Shown here: positions 16,669-25,133 of the stretch, piece by piece | Numbering within the stretch: position 1 is the first letter of the stretch | Layout of the letters: the number at the start of each line of letters is the position of its first letter | Assembly: GCA_002698985.1 (NCBI GenBank) | Contig: PAAY01000014.1 | Span: forward strand, 36,359-100,358 | Reading direction: 5' to 3' | Source of the DNA: Saprospirales bacterium | GTDB lineage: Bacteria > Bacteroidota > Bacteroidia > Chitinophagales > Saprospiraceae | Length of the DNA: 64,000 bases | Made by a program: the position numbers and the translations under genes | Notes under the pieces: generated by a model | Database searches by the model: none | The model's input: the letters and a program-made list of their open reading frames with translations, nothing else | Told to the model about the DNA's origin: nothing

Positions 16669-16676
16669 ATCCATTC

Positions 16677-17924
16677 ATGAGGAATCTGATTCTTTTCGAA
16701 AACGAAACCAGGACGAACCTTCTTCCTTTCACATACACCCGCCCCTGCTGCGAAATACGTCTGGGTATCCTCAACATCCGGGAAAAGTGGGAAAAAGCCA
16801 TGAACGGCTCTGGTTCCTTCATCACCCAGGATTACCTGACCGACCTCTACGACATATCCCTCAGCGATAAGAATTACCTCATCAATGGAGCTGTGTTGCC
16901 GACTCCCGAAGTCGTTAATCAGATTCTTCAACTGGGGGTGGGAGAAGCTTTGGTGAACAACGATGAATTGATTGCCGCCCTGCTCGACCTTGACCAATTC
17001 AACAGGCTGGTAGACGATGACATCGAGGTATTCAGCAGCTACGACCTCAGCGAATCGCAGAGTTTGATAAAGGTGAACAACCTGTGGAACCTCTTCACGC
17101 TGCTGGATTGGTCCATCCGGTGGGATTTTGACAAAATTACCGAGGGACGCACTTCAGAACCCCTGCCGGAATCAAACACCCTGATCGGCAGCCCGAACTG
17201 GCTCTTCATAGAAAAGGGTGCCTTGGTTGAAGGGGCAACCATCAATACCAGCGCCGGCCCGGTTTACATAGGAAAGAACGCAACCGTCATGGAAGGTTCG
17301 AACATCAGAGGCCCCTTCGCATTGGGTGAAAAGGGTACGGTTAAAATGGGTGCTAAAATTTATGGCCCCACGGCGGCAGGCCCCTACTCTACCCTCGGCG
17401 GTGAAATCAAAAATGTGCTGATGCTGGAACACGCCAGCAAAGGGCATGAAGGTTACATTGGCAATTCAGTAATCGGTGCCTGGTGTAATCTTGGAGCCGA
17501 CACCAACTGCTCAAACCTCAAAAACAACTGGACCGAAGTCAAAATCTGGGATTTCGAAAAAAGAGCGCTCTTGCCCTCCGGGCAACTGAAAGCCGGGCTT
17601 TTCCTGGGAGACTACAGCATGACCAGCATCAACTCCATGTTCAACACCGGTACTGTAGTGGGCATTTGCTGCAACATTTTCGGTTCCGGTTTCCCCGAGA
17701 AATTCATCCCTTCCTTTACCTGGGGAGGAACCAATGGCTCGCAGACCTACCTGATAGACAAAGCCCTGGCCGCCATCGAAAGAATGAAGAACATCCATAA
17801 ACAACCTTTCTCGGTAGAAGAGCGCATCATGCTGCTGAAAGTGTTTGAAGAATCAGCCCGGTACAGGACCTGGGAGAAAAAATCAGATACAATGTCCTAC
17901 CTGAAGGCAGCCAGAGATAATTGA
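16677..17924 (+). CDS. Alternative bacterial GlmU: sugar nucleotidyltransferase plus left-handed beta-helix acyltransferase
   Basis: A 415-residue protein. It has the opening R-N-L-I-L-F-E-N-E-T-R and the conserved L-P-F-T-Y-T-R-P-C-C-E-I-R-L-G-I block (about 16-31) of the Bacteroidota GlmU family (UDP-GlcNAc diphosphorylase / glucosamine-1-phosphate N-acetyltransferase). From about residue 180 come hexapeptide-like turns (G-A-L-V-E-G-A-T-I-N; G-K-N-A-T-V-M-E-G-S-N-I; G-A-K-I-Y-G-P-T), then G-A-W-C-N-L-G-A-D-T-N-C-S-N-L-K-N-N-W. It should make UDP-GlcNAc for peptidoglycan and glycans. The start is set at the ATG at 16677 just before M-R-N-L-I-L-F; an upstream alternative adds 19 unconserved residues. 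Confidence 0.88.
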   Translation: MRNLILFENETRTNLLPFTYTRPCCEIRLGILNIREKWEKAMNGSGSFITQDYLTDLYDISLSDKNYLINGAVLPTPEVVNQILQLGVGEALVNNDELIAALLDLDQFNRLVDDDIEVFSSYDLSESQSLIKVNNLWNLFTLLDWSIRWDFDKITEGRTSEPLPESNTLIGSPNWLFIEKGALVEGATINTSAGPVYIGKNATVMEGSNIRGPFALGEKGTVKMGAKIYGPTAAGPYSTLGGEIKNVLMLEHASKGHEGYIGNSVIGAWCNLGADTNCSNLKNNWTEVKIWDFEKRALLPSGQLKAGLFLGDYSMTSINSMFNTGTVVGICCNIFGSGFPEKFIPSFTWGGTNGSQTYLIDKALAAIERMKNIHKQPFSVEERIMLLKVFEESARYRTWEKKSDTMSYLKAARDN

Positions 17925-17968
17925 AGACTGAGCCTGCCTTTTACTTTGGAGATATTAGGGAACCGGTT

Positions 17969-17999
17969 GGTTTAGAGGGGTTTAGAGGGGTTTAGAGAA
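17969..17999 (+). repeat. TTTAGAGGGG decamer tract
   Basis: Three near-perfect tandem TTTAGAGGGG units between the GlmU-like gene and the convergent glucosaminidase gene. The same word family occurs in element A and at 21243-21275. The rest of the spacer to 18123 shows nothing recognisable. Confidence 0.7.
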
Positions 18000-18123
18000 C
18001 GTTATGGGCAGGCACTCGTAATGGGTGTTCGCTGTCTAATACACTTTGTCTTGAGTATGACTTCCATTCAATGTCCTTAAGAATGCCGTGCATTTCGCTC
18101 GAAGGTAGACATCCTTCCAGGCG

Positions 18124-18939
18124 CTAGGCATTCCCATCGTACTGATACAATTTCAGGGTCTCGATGATCCTGATGAGCTTTTCTGCATAGGCTTTATCGG
18201 TGGCGTAACCAGCCTTTTTGAGGCCCCTGGCCCATTTCCGGTAATCGTTGCCATACTTCTTCAAATGTGCGTACCGGTTGGTTCCCAAAAGCCTGGCATG
18301 GGCTTCGAACGATTCTTCCGCTGTTTCAAATACCCTGAACATGTCGTACTTGTCATCATCGGCGTAATTCCTGCAAGTGCAGCCCAGGCATTTGCGCTTG
18401 CACTTGATTCCGAAGTGATTGTTGGACTGAAGGGCCAGTTTGCTCATGCCGGCATTGGACTCCAGCAGGGCCTGCGCCAGGGTGATACTCACCGGAATCT
18501 GATGGGCCCTTGCCGACCGTTTTGCATTGTCGAGGTTTTGCCGGACATAATCGAGGCAAATGGTAAATTTCTGTTCCACAATGCTTGCCGGAACTCCTTT
18601 TTCATAAGCCAGGTCAGGATTGAGGATGAAGGTGAGGTTGCCAAAATCAGAAGACTTCCAAGTGGCTGAGCTTGCCTTGCTATTTTTGTCATTTCCGGGC
18701 TCCGGAAATTTGGGCAATACAGACAGTTTTTCGTCTTCAGGTTTTTCGAGGAAATGGACCGACTCTGTCACCTCCACCACCGGCTTCCCACCGATTTTGA
18801 GCTGAACATCTACATCCCGGACAGCAAAAAGGTAGAAGAGGATGAGTCCAACAGAATACTCAAACCAGTACCTCCTCAGCTTTCTGTAAAACCACCGACC
18901 ACCATACTCCCAGGGATTTACCACTTCTTTCTGCATCAC
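18124..18939 (-). CDS. Membrane-anchored glucosaminidase-type peptidoglycan hydrolase
   Basis: A 271-residue protein with a basic N-terminus and one membrane anchor (about 29-44). A low-complexity linker leads to a glucosaminidase domain of the FlgJ/LytD type (about 128-265): I-P-V-S-I-T-L-A-Q-A-L-L-E-S-N-A-G-M-S with the catalytic Glu in L-L-E-S, then N-N-H-F-G-I-K-C, F-R-V-F-E-T-A-E-E-S-F-E-A-H, and a C-terminal Y-A-x-K-L-I-R-I-I-E-x-L. Such enzymes cut N-acetylglucosaminyl bonds of peptidoglycan during growth or separation. A Cys-rich insertion (C-K-R-K-C-L-G-C-T-C) sits after the F-G-I-K motif, as in many Bacteroidota relatives. Divergent from the BadF-type kinase gene. Confidence 0.88.
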   Translation of the reverse strand: MMQKEVVNPWEYGGRWFYRKLRRYWFEYSVGLILFYLFAVRDVDVQLKIGGKPVVEVTESVHFLEKPEDEKLSVLPKFPEPGNDKNSKASSATWKSSDFGNLTFILNPDLAYEKGVPASIVEQKFTICLDYVRQNLDNAKRSARAHQIPVSITLAQALLESNAGMSKLALQSNNHFGIKCKRKCLGCTCRNYADDDKYDMFRVFETAEESFEAHARLLGTNRYAHLKKYGNDYRKWARGLKKAGYATDKAYAEKLIRIIETLKLYQYDGNA

Positions 18940-19108
18940 TGTTACTTTTTGTTAGGCCCATCCTCCGGCATTCTGATTGGTGATTTCCAAACACAAAAGA
19001 AACAATTTGTTTTATTTTAAGCAAAATTATCAAAAACTTTTTGTTTTATCTTTTCTTCTTGCAAACACAAGGCAGTGGCGACAATAGCTCAAAACTTCTG
19101 ACAGGCTT

Positions 19109-19116
19109 TACATTTG
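19109..19116 (+). promoter_or_regulatory. Candidate -7 promoter box for the BadF-type kinase gene
   Basis: TACATTTG, a full match to TAnnTTTG, ending 14 bases before the chosen ATG at 19131 and so implying a very short leader. Confidence 0.5.
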
Positions 19117-19130
19117 CAAAAAAACATTCC

Positions 19131-20009
19131 ATGCTTTTAGTGGCCGACGGTGGTGCAACCAAAATTGACTGGGCCTGGACGCTCGATGCTGGCGAAACCG
19201 CTTTTGCAGAAACTGGTGGTTTCAATCCAACCTACGGCAAGGCTGACCTTCGGGAAAAGCTGAAAAAAGAATTGGCCGATCTCCCCCATCCGGCAGGGCG
19301 CATGGAACTGTACTATTATGGTGCAGGATGCCGTGCCCCGGAGGCTGTTGGAAGGGCCAGGGCTGTGCTGCAAGCAGTTTGGCCGCAGGCCGAAGTAAAT
19401 GTATTTGATGACCTGTTGGGAGCAGCCCGGGCAACTTGCGGCACTCAGCCCGGGATCGTCTGCATCCTGGGCACGGGTTCCAACTCCATGTGCTTCGACG
19501 GAGAAAAGGTGGTTGACCAGATCCCCAATCTGGGAGTTTTGTTAGGTGATGAAGGCAGCGGCGCACATATCGGCAAAGAATTGCTCAGGGCCTATTTCTA
19601 CCGTGAAATGCCGGATCACATCAGGCAATTACTCAGCCCGAAATTGCCCGGAGGGCGAGATGAATTCATTAAAACACTGTACGCCCAGTCCAACGCAGGT
19701 TCTTTCCTGGCTTCCTTCGTAAAATTGGTTGCCGGGCTCAAGTCAGATGCCTGGCTGAACGGTTTGGTGCAATCATGTCTGGAAGAATTTGTTCAGAGGC
19801 ATGTATTAAAATACCCGGGGGCAGCGGCCCTACCCGTTCATTTCTGTGGGTCCATCGCCTGGCATTTTGGGTCGCAATTGGATGCAGTTTTGCAGAAGCA
19901 CAGTCTTCGAAAAGGAAAGGTCCTGAGAAAACCCATTGCCGAACTTTTCAAATTTCACCTGAACAATGCATCTTCGCAGCCCTTTACCTCGGACAGGAAA
20001 AACAGCTGA
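19131..20009 (+). CDS. BadF/BcrA-type ATPase, probable N-acetylglucosamine kinase
   Basis: A 292-residue member of the ASKHA fold. The start at 19131 (M-L-L-V-A-D-G-G) puts the first phosphate motif at residues 5-12; an upstream extension of 30 residues is rejected. Visible motifs are A-D-G-G-A-T-K-I-D-W (5-14), F-D-D-L-L-G-A-A-R-A (about 99-108), L-G-T-G-S-N-S (about 117-123), L-G-V-L-L-G-D-E-G-S-G-A-H-I-G (about 135-149) and F-C-G-S-I-A-W-H-F near 245. Relatives of this length phosphorylate N-acetylglucosamine or glucosamine. Placement after GlmU-like and glucosaminidase genes, and 59 bases before pfkA, fits sugar salvage feeding glycolysis. The substrate is inferred, not shown. Confidence 0.82.
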   Translation: MLLVADGGATKIDWAWTLDAGETAFAETGGFNPTYGKADLREKLKKELADLPHPAGRMELYYYGAGCRAPEAVGRARAVLQAVWPQAEVNVFDDLLGAARATCGTQPGIVCILGTGSNSMCFDGEKVVDQIPNLGVLLGDEGSGAHIGKELLRAYFYREMPDHIRQLLSPKLPGGRDEFIKTLYAQSNAGSFLASFVKLVAGLKSDAWLNGLVQSCLEEFVQRHVLKYPGAAALPVHFCGSIAWHFGSQLDAVLQKHSLRKGKVLRKPIAELFKFHLNNASSQPFTSDRKNS

Positions 20010-20068
20010 GAACCCCGCCCGGTCTGTCCGGAAGCCCAACCAAATTTTACCGGTAAAACCCTGATACG

Positions 20069-21058
20069 ATGAGTGACAAACCCATTAAGCGAATAGGTGT
20101 GTACACCTCCGGTGGCGATGCGCCCGGTATGAATGCTGCCCTGAGGGCGGTTGTGAGGACGGGCATCTTCCGAGGACTGGATGTTTACGGTATTTACAGT
20201 GGTTATGAAGGAATGATCAACGACGATATCAAAAAGCTGAATGTCCGTGATGTTGGCAATATCATTCAGCGGGGTGGTACCTTCTTGAAAACTGCCCGCA
20301 GCATGGAGTTCATGACACCTGAGGGCCGTAAAAAAGCCCACGCCAGTTTAAAGCGCCACAAAATCCAGGCCTTGGTGGCATTGGGCGGCAACGGAACCTT
20401 CACCGGTGCCCAGGTTTTTCACGAGGAATATGGCATTCCGGTGGTAGGTGTTCCTTGCACCATCGACAACGACCTCTACGGCACCGATGTCACCATCGGT
20501 TTTGACACCGCAGTAAATACAGCCATCGATGCGGTGGACAAGATCCGCGACACCGCTGAATCGCACAACAGGGTCTTCTTCATTGAAGTAATGGGACGCA
20601 ACTCAGGCTACATCGCCCTTTACACAGCCATCGGAAGCGGAGCCACGACCGTGCTTCTTCCGGAAAGGGAAACCTCCATGGAAGAGCTCGTCCGGATTCT
20701 AAATCAGGAGGCGGTCAAAAACAAAGCATTCTCCCTGGTCGTCGTTGCCGAAGGAAACAAACTGGGTAAGACCCAGGACATTGCCGAAGAGGTAAAGCAA
20801 AGGCTGAAACTGGAAGAAGACGTGAGGGTGACCGTGGTGGGCCACATGCAACGCGGTGGCTCCCCGTCTGGCTTTGACCGTTTGGTAGCTACCCGCCTCG
20901 GCAATGCCGCCGTGGAAGCAATCCTCCAGGGCTACAAAAACGCCATGGTAGGCATCTCCAACAATCAACTCAAACACACGCCCCTCTCCATTGCCATCAA
21001 AAACGAAAAGGAAATCAACATGGACCTGTTGAGGATGATCGAAATGCTGGCAGTGTGA
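20069..21058 (+). CDS. pfkA: 6-phosphofructokinase, ATP-type with a variant metal motif
   Basis: A 329-residue glycolytic enzyme. It has the opening I-G-V-Y-T-S-G-G-D-A-P-G-M-N-A (9-23), catalytic T-I-D-N-D (131-135), F-I-E-V-M-G-R-N-S-G near 175-184 and G-H-M-Q-R-G-G-S-P near 263. The nucleotide-site motif reads G-G-N-G-T (106-110). The Gly at position four matches ATP-using enzymes (E. coli Gly104), but the Asp of G-G-D-G is Asn, which is unusual since that Asp helps bind magnesium. P-C-T-I-D-N-D replaces P-G-T-I-D-N-D. It lies downstream of the BadF-type kinase and is probably co-transcribed. A second, PPi-type paralogue is at 41128. Confidence 0.95.
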   Translation: MSDKPIKRIGVYTSGGDAPGMNAALRAVVRTGIFRGLDVYGIYSGYEGMINDDIKKLNVRDVGNIIQRGGTFLKTARSMEFMTPEGRKKAHASLKRHKIQALVALGGNGTFTGAQVFHEEYGIPVVGVPCTIDNDLYGTDVTIGFDTAVNTAIDAVDKIRDTAESHNRVFFIEVMGRNSGYIALYTAIGSGATTVLLPERETSMEELVRILNQEAVKNKAFSLVVVAEGNKLGKTQDIAEEVKQRLKLEEDVRVTVVGHMQRGGSPSGFDRLVATRLGNAAVEAILQGYKNAMVGISNNQLKHTPLSIAIKNEKEINMDLLRMIEMLAV

Positions 21059-21378
21059 TTGAGGTTGAGGAGGCGAGGATTTGAAGATTTGAAGATTTGA
21101 AGAATCGAGGAATGAGCGCCCCTATAGCCATCGGGGCAAAAAGCCATTTTCAATTGGAGTTGCCTGCAAGAGTCGTTGGTTGAGAGGAGTTGGCATTGAT
21201 CTAAAACTTGGGTTTATATAGATTTAGGGCGACCGAGCGGAACCTCTCTAAACTTCTCTAAACCTCTCTAAACGAATGAGGGCACTTTTTGGCAGTGCCC
21301 TCAGGAATCGAGGAATCGAGAATGGTAACGTCTGTTCTTCTCCAAACCTCCCGGAGAATGCCGGGATCAACCCCTCTG
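21059..21378. repeat. Gene-free stretch filled with several repeat families (includes element A, copy 3)
   Basis: Right after the pfkA stop comes TTGAGGTTGAGGAGG, then GATTTGAA units and GAATCGAG (21075-21112). TTGGTTGAGAGGAG is at about 21176, and CTCTCTAAAC units are at 21243-21275. A hairpin GAGGGCACT/AGTGCCCTC lies at 21278-21302, then GAATCGAGGAATCGAG. Element A copy 3 (AACCTCCCGGAGAATGCCGG) is at 21346-21365. The stop of the minus-strand gene (21367-21369) falls inside element A. No gene seen. Confidence 0.75.
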
Positions 21379-22065
21379 TCTCTGGGCTCGTGCCTGCAAA
21401 AACAGGGATGCGGGTATCAAAAAATGAGGGAAGCGGTACACCATTTCGTAAACCCATTGGTGGAGGCTGTCGAGGGGAAACTGCCAGTAGAAATTGCCCA
21501 AGACACGGGCAGCAGCTGTGGCTGCTCCCCAAAACACGGCATAGAGCAGGAACCACCGGCTGAACCTGGCCGGCAGAAAAATTCCCACTGCTACCAAGAA
21601 GTCCAGAATTCCCGCTGTCTTCAGAAACATGATGGTTTGAGCAGCATCGGTGCCGAGGATGTGAATGGTCATGCTCATGAAAAGACCCGGCACCGGGTAA
21701 TAGCCTATGGCATACAATCCGTGACAAGTGAAGGTCAGCGAGGTGGCTATTTTCATGGACAGTACCAAACGGTCGGTTATCCCGTGTTTGAGAAGAAAAA
21801 TTAAGAAAAGCGGACTGCCGAATTGCAGAGCATATTCGAAGAACTGCCCGAAATGATAGAACCGGGCTTTGGTGTAAGCCAACGCCAGAAATACGAGTCC
21901 AATGCTTCCGGCAACCATCAACGCCCTGCCCCATCGCCCCAGCCTTGAAATGAATGCCGCTGCCAGAGCACAAATCAGGTAAAACCAGCCGAGCCCGTAA
22001 ACGAGTCTGCTGATTGCGGCATCCACTGCCGGATTCCGGGCGTACTCATCCCAGGTCATACCCAA
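21367..22065 (-). CDS. Multi-pass membrane protein, unknown; true 5' end unclear
   Basis: A hydrophobic protein with about seven membrane segments. The given start is a TTG (followed by G-M-T-W-D-E-Y), but the same frame stays open upstream to about 22275 and still reads like protein: T-V-I-F-R-L-V-Q-L-A-T-V-A-V-F-A-G-R-A-Y-Q, then F-W-D-A-P-Y-R-E-I-L-W-D-P-N-W-S-G-W. Those are a membrane helix and a Trp-rich loop. No ATG, GTG or TTG exists in that extension. Either a rarer start such as CTG at 22221 is used or a base change has removed the start. I do not recognise a family; some DoxX-like character is possible. The stop lies inside element A. Confidence 0.65.
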   Translation of the reverse strand: MGMTWDEYARNPAVDAAISRLVYGLGWFYLICALAAAFISRLGRWGRALMVAGSIGLVFLALAYTKARFYHFGQFFEYALQFGSPLFLIFLLKHGITDRLVLSMKIATSLTFTCHGLYAIGYYPVPGLFMSMTIHILGTDAAQTIMFLKTAGILDFLVAVGIFLPARFSRWFLLYAVFWGAATAAARVLGNFYWQFPLDSLHQWVYEMVYRFPHFLIPASLFLQARAQRQRG

Positions 22066-22325
22066 TACAGTCTCAACCAGCCACCCCGACCAGTTCGGGT
22101 CCCATAGAATCTCACGGTAAGGGGCATCCCAGAAAAGGTGCTGGTAAGCCCGGCCGGCAAATACCGCAACGGTGGCCAGCTGAACCAGGCGAAAGATTAC
22201 CGTATGTTTTTGATTTTCCAGTGTAAGTTGTTTTTTGTTCGCTTCGCAAAAATGCCCGGTAAAAAACCGGCACTTTCAACTAAAAACCAAAAGGGATGTT
22301 GCTTCAGCGTCGTAAAATCTGAACC

Positions 22326-22730
22326 TTGGACAGCAACAACATCATACAGGAAATCAGCTTTCGCACTGCCCGCAGCTCCGGTGCAGGCGGGCAGCACGTG
22401 AACAAAGTTGAGACCAAGGTGGATGTGCTTTTTGATGTTGATTCGTCAAAAGCTTTGAGCGAAGAAGAAAAAGAACTGGTCAGAAAACGGCTCAAGAACC
22501 GGATCAACAAAGACGGCTACCTAGTAGTCAGTTGCCAGGAAACCCGATCGCAGCGCAAAAACAAAGAGCTGGCAATTGAACTGCTGATCGATTTGCTTCG
22601 CAAAGCCGCAAGACCACCCAAAAAACGCCGACTGGCCAAACAATTGAAAGCTGATCCGGAAAAGCGCCTGGCCCGTAAAAAACTGCATTCCAGAAAAAAA
22701 GAGCTGAGAAAGCGGGTGGATTTGCCATAA
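22326..22730 (+). CDS. arfB: Alternative ribosome-rescue factor (peptidyl-tRNA hydrolase, ArfB type)
   Basis: A 134-residue protein with the release-factor-like G-G-Q motif at residues 21-23 in [25 protein letters not shown], and a Lys/Arg-rich C-terminal tail (from about 95) that enters the empty mRNA channel. It rescues ribosomes stalled on non-stop messages. A TTG start is forced: a stop codon precedes it by two triplets and no ATG or GTG lies before the conserved core. Divergent from the membrane gene, with TCGCTTCGCAA at 22239 in the shared upstream region. Confidence 0.92.
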   Translation: MDSNNIIQEISFRTARSSGAGGQHVNKVETKVDVLFDVDSSKALSEEEKELVRKRLKNRINKDGYLVVSCQETRSQRKNKELAIELLIDLLRKAARPPKKRRLAKQLKADPEKRLARKKLHSRKKELRKRVDLP

Positions 22731-22793
22731 GCTGCCAACCTTTGCAGCCAATTGCCACTGGAGCCATGCTGACTTATCCTAACCAAATCAACA

Positions 22794-23978
22794 ATGGAAA
22801 AAATTACTTCGCAAGTGGAAGCTTCAAACAGCCATAACGGCACCAACCAGGAAATCCAACTCAACACAATAGAGGAAGCCGTTGAAGACATCCGGAATGG
22901 CAAGGTCATCATCGTCGTTGACGACGAAGACCGGGAAAACGAAGGGGATTTCATTTGCGCCGCAGAATGCATCACTCCGGAGATCATCAACTTCATGGCC
23001 ACCCACGGCCGGGGGCTCATCTGCGCACCCATTGAAGAAAAAAGGGCCGATGAACTGGGCCTGACCATGATGGTCCCGGACAACACCTCCCTCCATGAAA
23101 CGGCTTTTACGGTTTCCATTGACCTGATTGGCCACGGCTGCACCACCGGCATCTCGGCTTACGACCGGGCCACCGGCATCAAAGCCCTGGTGGATCCCAA
23201 TACCAAACCAGAAGATTTTGCACGGCCGGGACACATCTTCCCGCTCAGGGCCAAATCCGGCGGCGTACTCCGCAGAACCGGCCACACTGAAGCTGCCATC
23301 GATCTGGCGAGGATGGCCGGATTCAAACCCGTAGGCGTGCTGGTAGAAATCCTCAACGAGGACGGCACCATGGCCCGCCTGCCCCAACTCATCAAGATTG
23401 CGAAGCGATTCGACCTCAAGGTTATCAGCATCAAAGACCTGGTGGCTTACCGGATGAAAAACGAAAGGCTCATCAAGCGGGAGTTCACCATGCCTTTCAA
23501 ACACCGGCTCGGAGAGTTTGAACTAGTCGCCTACCGGCAATTGCAAACCGGTGACATCCACCTGGCCATCATCAAAGGCATCTGGCAACCCGACGAGCCC
23601 GTACTGGTGCGGGTACATTCCACCATGGAACACAACGAACTGCTGCAAATGATCATGGGCGACATGGCCCACCGCATCGATGTGGCCATGGAACACATTG
23701 CCAGAGAAGGCAAAGGCGCCCTCGTCATAATGCGACACAGCGACAAAGACGGCAACCTCCTCGATTGCCTCCACAACCTCAAGAAAAACAACGAACGCCG
23801 TTTCAGAATACCTGCTCAAAGCCGCCAAAAACAAGAGCAACGGGACTATGGCATCGGTGCCCAAATTCTCAGAGACCTCGGCATTTCCAAAATCAGACTA
23901 CTCACCTCCAACACCACCCGCCGCATCGGCATGATAGGCTTCGGCCTCGAAATCGTAGAATTGGTCGGCTGGGAATGA
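22794..23978 (+). CDS. ribB: RibBA-type protein: active DHBP synthase with degenerate GTP cyclohydrolase II half
   Basis: A 394-residue protein. The RibB half (about 20-222) is complete: [10 protein letters not shown] (43-52), H-G-C-T-T-G-I-S (114-121), R-P-G-H-I-F-P-L (144-151), and H-T-E-A-A-I-D. It makes 3,4-dihydroxy-2-butanone 4-phosphate for riboflavin. The RibA-like half (about 235-394) keeps G-E-F-x-L-V-A-Y and [12 protein letters not shown], but the zinc-binding region that should read E-C-x-T-G-D and R-C-D-C-G is H-S-T-M-E-H-N-E-L with no Cys (276-300). GTP cyclohydrolase II activity is therefore unlikely. The start at 22794 is an ATG. Confidence 0.92.
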   Translation: MEKITSQVEASNSHNGTNQEIQLNTIEEAVEDIRNGKVIIVVDDEDRENEGDFICAAECITPEIINFMATHGRGLICAPIEEKRADELGLTMMVPDNTSLHETAFTVSIDLIGHGCTTGISAYDRATGIKALVDPNTKPEDFARPGHIFPLRAKSGGVLRRTGHTEAAIDLARMAGFKPVGVLVEILNEDGTMARLPQLIKIAKRFDLKVISIKDLVAYRMKNERLIKREFTMPFKHRLGEFELVAYRQLQTGDIHLAIIKGIWQPDEPVLVRVHSTMEHNELLQMIMGDMAHRIDVAMEHIAREGKGALVIMRHSDKDGNLLDCLHNLKKNNERRFRIPAQSRQKQEQRDYGIGAQILRDLGISKIRLLTSNTTRRIGMIGFGLEIVELVGWE

Positions 23979-24412
23979 GTTGGTGTGGAGTTTAGGGTGT
24001 AGGGTTTAGGGTGTAGAGTTTAGAGTGTAGAGTTTAGGGTTTGGGGGGGGATCCGTGGAAATCCGTGTAATAACACTATGTCACTCTGCGGTTAAATGAG
24101 TTTAGGTCGGTCCGGCCCCAGTCGATTCCTCGGTTACTGAGCGCACTGTAAAAAGTGTTATCCTCGTCAAAAGATGTTATTTCTTCTGAACAAAAGTCGG
24201 ACAGAGTCCGACAAGATGTGGTCCCGGACAGAGTCCGGAACCAGCGTCACTGCTGGCGCCTCCCGAAATTTCTTCGGGACGTCCGGTGCCTCTTCCAGCC
24301 GGACTCTGTCCGGCAGATAAATGGTTGAAATTCCCAATGGAGTTAGTCAATCGGACTTTTTGCAGTGCCCTCATTCCTCGGTTCCTCAATTCTTCGATTC
24401 TTCAATTCCTCA
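23979..24412. repeat. Gene-free stretch: inverted heptamer tract, word-palindromes and TTC-rich units
   Basis: 23985-24049 is a tract of TTTAGGG/TGTAGAG heptamers ending in eight G, the inverse of the right half of the composite element. 24196-24212 (GTCGGACAGAGTCCGAC), 24224-24238 (CCGGACAGAGTCCGG), 24262-24278 (CCCGAAATTTCTTCGGG) and 24299-24313 (CCGGACTCTGTCCGG) are perfect or near-perfect palindromes. 24368-24412 holds TTCCTCAATTCTTCGATTC-like units. No gene seen. Confidence 0.75.
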
Positions 24413-24413
24413 T

Positions 24414-24455
24414 AAAAAAAAACGCCCCGGTTGATTGCTCAGCCGGGGTGTTTTT
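24414..24455 (-). terminator. Intrinsic terminator (works best on minus strand)
   Basis: ACGCCCCGG pairs with CCGGGGTGT (one G-T pair) around a 12-base loop; an A-run on the left gives nine or more U on the minus strand after the gene at 24474, and five T follow on the plus side. Confidence 0.85.
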
Positions 24456-24473
24456 CATTTGTCAGCAGCAGGT

Positions 24474-25025
24474 TTATTCCATCCTTCCGGGCAGGAACCA
24501 GCCCAGCCAAAGACCAACCAGTCCCCACTGAACTACCGAATCGATCAGGTAGCCCATGGAGGGCGTCTCGAACCAGGCGCTGTTCAGGTAGGAGATGGTC
24601 AGGTAACCGATCAAGCCTACAAACAGGGAGGACAAAACTGCGGTTTGCAGGTTGAGGCCCTGCATTTTGCCCAAAATCCAAATGAGCAGGATGGCTGAGA
24701 GCAAATCCACCACAAAACCCCGGATCATGCTCATGCCCATGTTCACATTCATTGACGAATAATAGCTGACCCTTGCCCAGGGCTTGCCGGCAGCCTCGCT
24801 TTGGTAGGCCTGCATTTCATCGTTACTTGCTCCAGGAGCCGGCTGCGGCATAAAGTAATGGCCGGGCTCCAGGTTTTCACTGAGCACCTGCATGACGGCA
24901 TCCTGGTTGGGAGCATACTGCATTTCAGCCTGGTGCAGGCCGAGCGCTGCCCAAGACAGGAATTGCCAGATGAAGAGAATTACGGCTGCGACCAAAGCAG
25001 CAATCAGTCGATTTTTCATACGCAT
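24474..25025 (-). CDS. Conserved-looking membrane protein, unknown function
   Basis: A 183-residue protein. It has an N-terminal membrane helix (about 7-30), a periplasmic loop of roughly 75 residues with Met- and Tyr-rich polar sequence (H-Y-F-M-P-Q-P-A-P-G), and three further hydrophobic segments (about 102-118, 125-148, 160-180). Start at the ATG at 25025; a second ATG two codons later is equally possible. I cannot assign a family. It is followed by a strong terminator and lies downstream of kbl on the same strand after about 110 bases, so it could be a distal member of the tdh-kbl unit. Confidence 0.7.
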   Translation of the reverse strand: MRMKNRLIAALVAAVILFIWQFLSWAALGLHQAEMQYAPNQDAVMQVLSENLEPGHYFMPQPAPGASNDEMQAYQSEAAGKPWARVSYYSSMNVNMGMSMIRGFVVDLLSAILLIWILGKMQGLNLQTAVLSSLFVGLIGYLTISYLNSAWFETPSMGYLIDSVVQWGLVGLWLGWFLPGRME

Positions 25026-25133
25026 TGATTTTGATGTGAGAATTTATCAAGGTCAAAGGGGTTGGTAATGGTGCTGGGGTTTTGACCTTCAGGTGTATCC
25101 AATCAATGCTAACGAAAACCGGCTGCAAATGAT

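Noticed and set aside
21248..21973. A 241-codon minus-strand frame overlapping the membrane gene
   Set aside because: Cys/Ser/His-rich translation without pattern; the overlapping frame gives a clear multi-pass membrane protein.
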